A DNA stretch of 64,000 bases from JAWPMT01 sp965229785 (GTDB lineage Bacteria; Bacteroidota; Bacteroidia; Cytophagales; Cyclobacteriaceae). A program made the position numbers and the translations under genes. Shown in pieces: positions 60,129 through 64,000 of this stretch. The notes beneath the pieces are model-generated. The model was not told where the DNA came from. It saw only the letters and a list, made by a program, of their open reading frames with translations, and ran no database searches. The first letter of the stretch is position 1. Each line of letters starts with the position of its first letter. The DNA lies in assembly GCA_965229785.1 (NCBI GenBank), contig CBDDJS010000001.1:7006001-7070000 (forward strand), read 5' to 3'.

Positions 60129-60947
60129 ATGAAAATACTGGCCATACTCATGACTTTGGGACTCCTCTCATGTCAATTTTCGATTTCGGAGGAAAAAGTA
60201 AAAAAGGAATTCAAAAGCAGAGAGATCGCGCCTCAACTTTCTCAGTTGAAGGTTGGGGAACGGACCATGAATTACGCATTTCTTGACCGAGGCAAAGAAA
60301 CTTTAGCGGTTTTCATTCATGGATCGCCAGGTTCCTGGAATGCTTTCATCGACTTCTTTAAAAACGATAGCCTAACTGAGGCGGTAGACATGGTTTCCAT
60401 CGATCGACCGGGTTTTGGCTTGTCGGATCCTGGTGTGCCCGAACCTAGTATGCGAAAACAAGCCGCATTGATCCAGGAGGTGATCCGGCAATTTGATCAT
60501 AAGCGTATCCTTTTGATTGGCCATTCACTTGGAGGGCCGGTTATTGCCCGATTGGCCATGGACTATCCGGATGCTTATCGGGGACTGATCTTCGTGGCTC
60601 CATCTATCGATCCGGATATGGAGAAAAAGGAATGGTATCGCTCGTGGATCAAAACGAAAGTGGGAGGTTGGATTACCCCGAAAGGATTTTGGGTGAGCAA
60701 TGAAGAAATTATGCCTTTAAAGGAAGAATTAGCGGAAATGATTCCGCTTTGGAAATACATTAAGGCACCTTCGATCGTTATTCAAGGCAAAAAGGACATG
60801 TTGGTTCCCTGGGAAAATGCTGAATTCGCCCTTGAACAACTCAAAGGTAATGCGCCTGTTGAGTTGCGCTATCTTGATAGGGCCAATCACTTTATTCCCT
60901 GGAGTCACCCAGAAACGATTGTTCAGGCTATCTTTGATTTTTTATAG
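60129..60947 (+). CDS. Alpha/beta hydrolase lipoprotein
   Basis: 272 residues. A short hydrophobic leader ends with L-L-S-C (Cys15), so it is probably a lipoprotein. The fold shows H-G-S-P-G-S near 60, the nucleophile elbow G-H-S133-L-G-G, an Asp near 215-220 (G-K-K-D-M), and a final His in N-H-F-I-P-W near 255. This is a serine esterase or epoxide hydrolase type; substrate unknown. The next gene starts six bases later, so they are co-transcribed. Confidence 0.88.
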   Translation: MKILAILMTLGLLSCQFSISEEKVKKEFKSREIAPQLSQLKVGERTMNYAFLDRGKETLAVFIHGSPGSWNAFIDFFKNDSLTEAVDMVSIDRPGFGLSDPGVPEPSMRKQAALIQEVIRQFDHKRILLIGHSLGGPVIARLAMDYPDAYRGLIFVAPSIDPDMEKKEWYRSWIKTKVGGWITPKGFWVSNEEIMPLKEELAEMIPLWKYIKAPSIVIQGKKDMLVPWENAEFALEQLKGNAPVELRYLDRANHFIPWSHPETIVQAIFDFL

Positions 60948-60953
60948 GATATC

Positions 60954-62351
60954 ATGCATAAGTTCAAATACAGCAGACAGCTACTCATCGCGGTTTTGGC
61001 CCTGCCTTTGTTGGCTACCGCACAAACCAACGTCAACATTACAGTAAATGGACTGGAAGCTTCTGAAGTGCTGCTGGGGTATTACCTGGCTGAGCAAAAA
61101 TATGTAGAGGACACAATAACGGTTGGTCCTGGGGGAGAAGTGGTGCTGAACTACGAAGAATCCTTACGACCCGGATTGTACTTCTTGTTTGCAGACCCTT
61201 TTTATCAGGAATTTGTAATCAACGAACCCTCTTTTTCCCTGACTATGGGCCGAGATGGATTTAAATCTTTTGAAGTAGAGGGTTCTCGGGAAAATGAACT
61301 GTTCAAAAAATTTCAGTTAGAGGGAGCTGAGATTCAACGGCAGCGCTCACAACTCATGCAAGATCTTCAAGCCAGTAGTGGTGATGATTCCATTCGACTT
61401 GTGGCTGAAATCCGCAAGATACGAGAGCAAGGTGTCGCGTCAAGAAAAGCGCTGATAGAAGAAAACCCGGACCTCCTCATCGCTAAAATGCTGACGCTGA
61501 TGCAGCCTATTGAATTCAAAGAATTCACCGAGATCGCTGATGATCGGGAAAGGAAAATTGCCAGTTATTTGGATTACCGACAGCAGTTCAAAGATCGCCT
61601 GGACTTTAAGGAAGTGGGGTTGCTTCGTACACCTGTCTTCAAAACCAATGTGATCAAGTATTTTAAAGATGTAGTTCGGCCACAGGTTCCCGATACATTG
61701 AATGCTGAAATTGACGAGGTATTGGCCACCGTAGAAGACGATCCCATTGCCTTCCGATATTGGTTGGTTACGCTTTTGGACTTTTATCAGGCAAGTAACA
61801 CCATGGGACATGATGCGGTGCTGGTCCATATTCTGGAAGATTACTACCTCAATGGAAAAGCTGACTGGATTGATGATACTTCTCTGGATAAAATGAGAGA
61901 GGAAGTGGCGTTTCTAAAACCCAACCTCATCGGGCAATCGGCTCCGCCCCTCAATCTGGTGGATACCCTCCTGTCACCCATGAATGTATTGGAATTGCCA
62001 GATGATTTTATCGTACTTTTCTTTTACGACCCGGATTGCGGTCATTGCAAAAAGAAAACACCCGTATTGCTCGATGCCTACTACGACTTAAAGGACCTGG
62101 GTGCTGAAGTTGTCGCTGTTTGTGTTCCTACGGATATTGAGCGGTGGAAGGAGTATATCAATGAGCGTCAACTGGATTGGATCAACCTATCTGATCCTTT
62201 CAAGAAAAGTAATTTCCGGGCAGAATATGATATTCGTTCATTTCCCCGGGTATTCGTTTTAGATAAAGAGCGCAAGATCATCGCAAAGCGACTGGCGGTG
62301 GAGCAGTTGGTAGGGTTTATTACTGATTACAAGAAACAAGCGATGCCTTAA
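60954..62351 (+). CDS. TlpA-like thioredoxin-domain protein
   Basis: 465 residues with a signal peptide (LLIAVLALPLLATAQ). The first ~110 residues form a beta-sandwich of the DUF4369 kind, the central ~200 residues a helical segment of the DUF5106 type, and the C-terminal ~150 residues a thioredoxin fold with active-site C-G-H-C near 362-365 and the cis-Pro segment S-F-P-R-V-F-V. The protein probably reduces disulfides in the periplasm. Its partner in the operon is the alpha/beta hydrolase; the MORN-repeat gene converges with it. Confidence 0.87.
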   Translation: MHKFKYSRQLLIAVLALPLLATAQTNVNITVNGLEASEVLLGYYLAEQKYVEDTITVGPGGEVVLNYEESLRPGLYFLFADPFYQEFVINEPSFSLTMGRDGFKSFEVEGSRENELFKKFQLEGAEIQRQRSQLMQDLQASSGDDSIRLVAEIRKIREQGVASRKALIEENPDLLIAKMLTLMQPIEFKEFTEIADDRERKIASYLDYRQQFKDRLDFKEVGLLRTPVFKTNVIKYFKDVVRPQVPDTLNAEIDEVLATVEDDPIAFRYWLVTLLDFYQASNTMGHDAVLVHILEDYYLNGKADWIDDTSLDKMREEVAFLKPNLIGQSAPPLNLVDTLLSPMNVLELPDDFIVLFFYDPDCGHCKKKTPVLLDAYYDLKDLGAEVVAVCVPTDIERWKEYINERQLDWINLSDPFKKSNFRAEYDIRSFPRVFVLDKERKIIAKRLAVEQLVGFITDYKKQAMP

Positions 62352-62353
62352 AA

Positions 62354-63688
62354 CTATTCGTCGTGATTGATTTTCTCACGTAAACGGCCTCGCCCCGAAT
62401 AGTAGCTCCAATATCCTGCTTTTTCGCCTTCAATGAAAATTCCAGTTGATTCAGGCTTTTGATTAGGGTGCCAGTAGGTCCATTCGCCTTCTTGTGAACC
62501 ATAGTTCATTTGGCCGCTGGCTTGTCTTACACCGGTTGTGTAGTAGATGGTATATTCTCCATGAAAAAGGCCATTGAGCAGGTTGGCCGAAATATACAGT
62601 TCTCCTTCAGGGTAGTACTCAAAATAGGTGCCTGTACCATCTTTCAACGTTCCGGACTCCAGGGCTTCACCTTTTATTGTGTAGAACTCAGAGGTTTCTA
62701 TGAGTTTCCCACGTTTCCAGGTTTGTTCCTGTTGTAGTTGATCGTTGGTATAGAACAATCCCCAAAGTCCATCCTTGTCATCAAAGCGATAGCTACCCAC
62801 CGCGGATAATGTTCCGTCTTCGTAATAGTAGATCCACTGACCTTCTCTCAGATCATTTTTATAACGTCCCTCACTTCTTAGGATCCCGGTAGGGGAGAAG
62901 TATTTCCAAAGGCCTGTTTTCTGATCTCGGAAGTAGTTTCCGATAGATTCCAATTCTCCCTGTTCAAAGAAAGTGACCCATCGGCCTTCTCTCTGATCAA
63001 CACTGAACTTGCCTTCTTCTTTCTTTTGACCGTTTCGGTAATACTCGATATAATCACCTTCCAGTAGCCCGTTTTTATACGTAAAGCTTTTTTCAACCTG
63101 ACGATTGAAAAAGTAGAAGCGCCATTCCCCATGTTTTACTCCATACTGGTAATTTTCGACTGCCTGAATGCGATCAGAACTATATTCCTGATCGTAATAG
63201 TAGACTGTTTGGCCATGTAATTGACCCTTGGAATAGCTCTTTTCAAATCCCTTTCGCAGATAGCCAATGTATTCAGTCCAGATACTGTCTTTCAATCCGT
63301 CTTTGAAGAAGCCTGATAAGGCGACGGAACCATCGTTGTAAAATTCCTTGTGATAGCCATCTTTGACCCCATTGACATACATGGTTTCACTGACCTTTAT
63401 TTCCTGCTCGTCGTAGTACAAGGTGGGGCCGTTGATCGAGTCCTTTTCGTACTGAATGATGATACTTACCGATCCGTCTTTTCTGTAATAGATCCAGGGA
63501 CCCTGTCGCATGCCTGCTTTCATGCGTCCTTTAGCCTGCAGGGATTTATTATCCTCGTAGTAGATCCTGAGAATACCATCTTTGATGGTGTCTTCCTGAA
63601 ATAATTTGGTAGAAGGCGACACCTCTTGAGCACTTAAAGTCAGTGCTATACCAGACAAGATTAACGTTGTTAAGTACTTTACGAGCAT
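62354..63688 (-). CDS. Exported MORN-like repeat protein
   Basis: 444 residues with a signal peptide (YLTTLILSGIALTLSAQ). About 14 tandem units of 22-25 residues follow, each near G-x-x-x-x-G-x-W-x-x-Y-Y-x-x-G-x-L, as in YwqK/MORN beta-hairpin repeats. Such repeats bind proteins or lipids at membranes and appear in YwqK-type antitoxins, but no toxin partner is visible here. It begins 65 bases before the gene that is cut by the window edge. Confidence 0.88.
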   Translation of the reverse strand: MLVKYLTTLILSGIALTLSAQEVSPSTKLFQEDTIKDGILRIYYEDNKSLQAKGRMKAGMRQGPWIYYRKDGSVSIIIQYEKDSINGPTLYYDEQEIKVSETMYVNGVKDGYHKEFYNDGSVALSGFFKDGLKDSIWTEYIGYLRKGFEKSYSKGQLHGQTVYYYDQEYSSDRIQAVENYQYGVKHGEWRFYFFNRQVEKSFTYKNGLLEGDYIEYYRNGQKKEEGKFSVDQREGRWVTFFEQGELESIGNYFRDQKTGLWKYFSPTGILRSEGRYKNDLREGQWIYYYEDGTLSAVGSYRFDDKDGLWGLFYTNDQLQQEQTWKRGKLIETSEFYTIKGEALESGTLKDGTGTYFEYYPEGELYISANLLNGLFHGEYTIYYTTGVRQASGQMNYGSQEGEWTYWHPNQKPESTGIFIEGEKAGYWSYYSGRGRLREKINHDE

Positions 63689-63752
63689 AGGTGCTACTAT
63701 ACAGGATCTTGGTGCTTGTACGTGAAACTCAAAAATAGTACCAGAATGTTGC

Positions 63753-64000
63753 TTACCGCAGTTTGGTCAAAATTTTTGCGAAAATCCGAGCTGAAAAATC
63801 CGGTAATTCATGCACTTGAGCAAGCGGAAGTTTGTAGATCATTTTGTGAAAATGGTACTGGTCTATATGGGATTCAAGGGCTTCAGGACCGATTTCCTGG
63901 GCCAATCTGTAGTTATTTGCTTCGAAATGGTATTCCCAGGGCGAAGGATTGATCGCTACATATTGATCTGGATCTTCTTGAAAGTTTTTTAGGATCGTCG
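63753..64000 (-). CDS. Partial hypothetical protein, N-terminus outside the window
   Basis: The gene enters from the right edge and ends at TAA 63753-63755; 81 codons are visible with two bases of a further codon. The readable part is a helical, Tyr/His/Lys-rich cytoplasmic-looking protein (segments such as NPSPWEYHFEANNYRLA and QYHFHKMIYKLPLAQV). I do not recognise it. The end is 65 bases from the MORN protein start on the same strand, so the two may share a transcript. Confidence 0.6.
   Translation of the reverse strand, partial: TILKNFQEDPDQYVAINPSPWEYHFEANNYRLAQEIGPEALESHIDQYHFHKMIYKLPLAQVHELPDFSARIFAKILTKLR

Noticed and set aside
1..64000. CRISPR arrays, tRNA and rRNA genes
   Set aside because: No regularly spaced direct repeats, cloverleaf sequences or rRNA segments were seen by eye on either strand; a dedicated tRNA search was not possible.

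Overview
The window looks like a chromosomal segment of a Bacteroidota bacterium, most likely a marine Cytophagales relative. The signs are a C-terminal type IX secretion sorting domain (14274-15710), the conserved block ftsX / DUF3098 / uppP / truB / ribF (18595-22119), DUF4476, DUF2147 and DUF4369-type proteins, weak Shine-Dalgarno signals, TAnnTTTG-like promoter elements, and many lipoproteins with a Cys lipobox. I see no rRNA or tRNA genes, intact insertion sequence, phage or CRISPR array. About 62 protein genes fill most of the window.

Layout. 1-7.8 kb: a truncated serine hydrolase, a small protein with an internal duplication, a DUF4476 protein, a LOG-family nucleotide hydrolase, then a leftward operon (DoxX protein, Tat-exported Gfo/Idh/MocA oxidoreductase, universal stress protein), gluconokinase and a membrane protein. 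7.9-17 kb: a DNA repair set (ATP-dependent ligase, Lhr-Core helicase and, 4.4 kb further on, the PdeM/MPE metallophosphoesterase), interrupted by two leftward genes for a large lipoprotein and a type IX-secreted trypsin-like protease. 17-26.4 kb: an ECF sigma factor with a membrane partner, the ftsX-uppP-truB-ribF housekeeping block, an M48 lipoprotein protease, aminopeptidase P, a glycine-zipper protein, thiD and a tyrosine phosphatase. 26.5-37.3 kb: a sodium/solute symporter, an MBL hydrolase, a large MacB/FtsX-type permease behind twin palindromic operators, a rhodanese, an aspartoacylase-like enzyme overlapping a glutamate-cysteine ligase-like/CBS fusion, and pyrF.

37.5-47.4 kb: an exported six-hairpin glycosidase-like protein, a 1.1 kb non-coding region with nested palindromes and a run of DnaA-box-like 9-mers, a ceramidase-like membrane protein, a Crp/Fnr regulator, a DoxX/SDR pair, and a universal stress protein coupled to a copper-type P-ATPase. 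47.4-64 kb: a sulfotransferase, a persulfide-dioxygenase/rhodanese fusion, a haem-binding protein with a DUF1772 protein, an AraC regulator, PhoD, a second serine hydrolase, a DUF1080 plus Gfo/Idh pair that suggests 3-keto-glycoside chemistry, an unassigned structured RNA with an intrinsic terminator, a PPOX-family protein, a TPR protein, an alpha/beta hydrolase, a TlpA-like thioredoxin, a MORN-repeat protein and a gene cut by the right edge.

Most of the window is ordinary housekeeping and envelope biology. The parts most worth a second look are the 57.2 kb RNA, the 39.6-40.7 kb non-coding region, the twin operators at 29.9 kb, the split repair cluster, and the ligase/deacylase pair at 33-36 kb.
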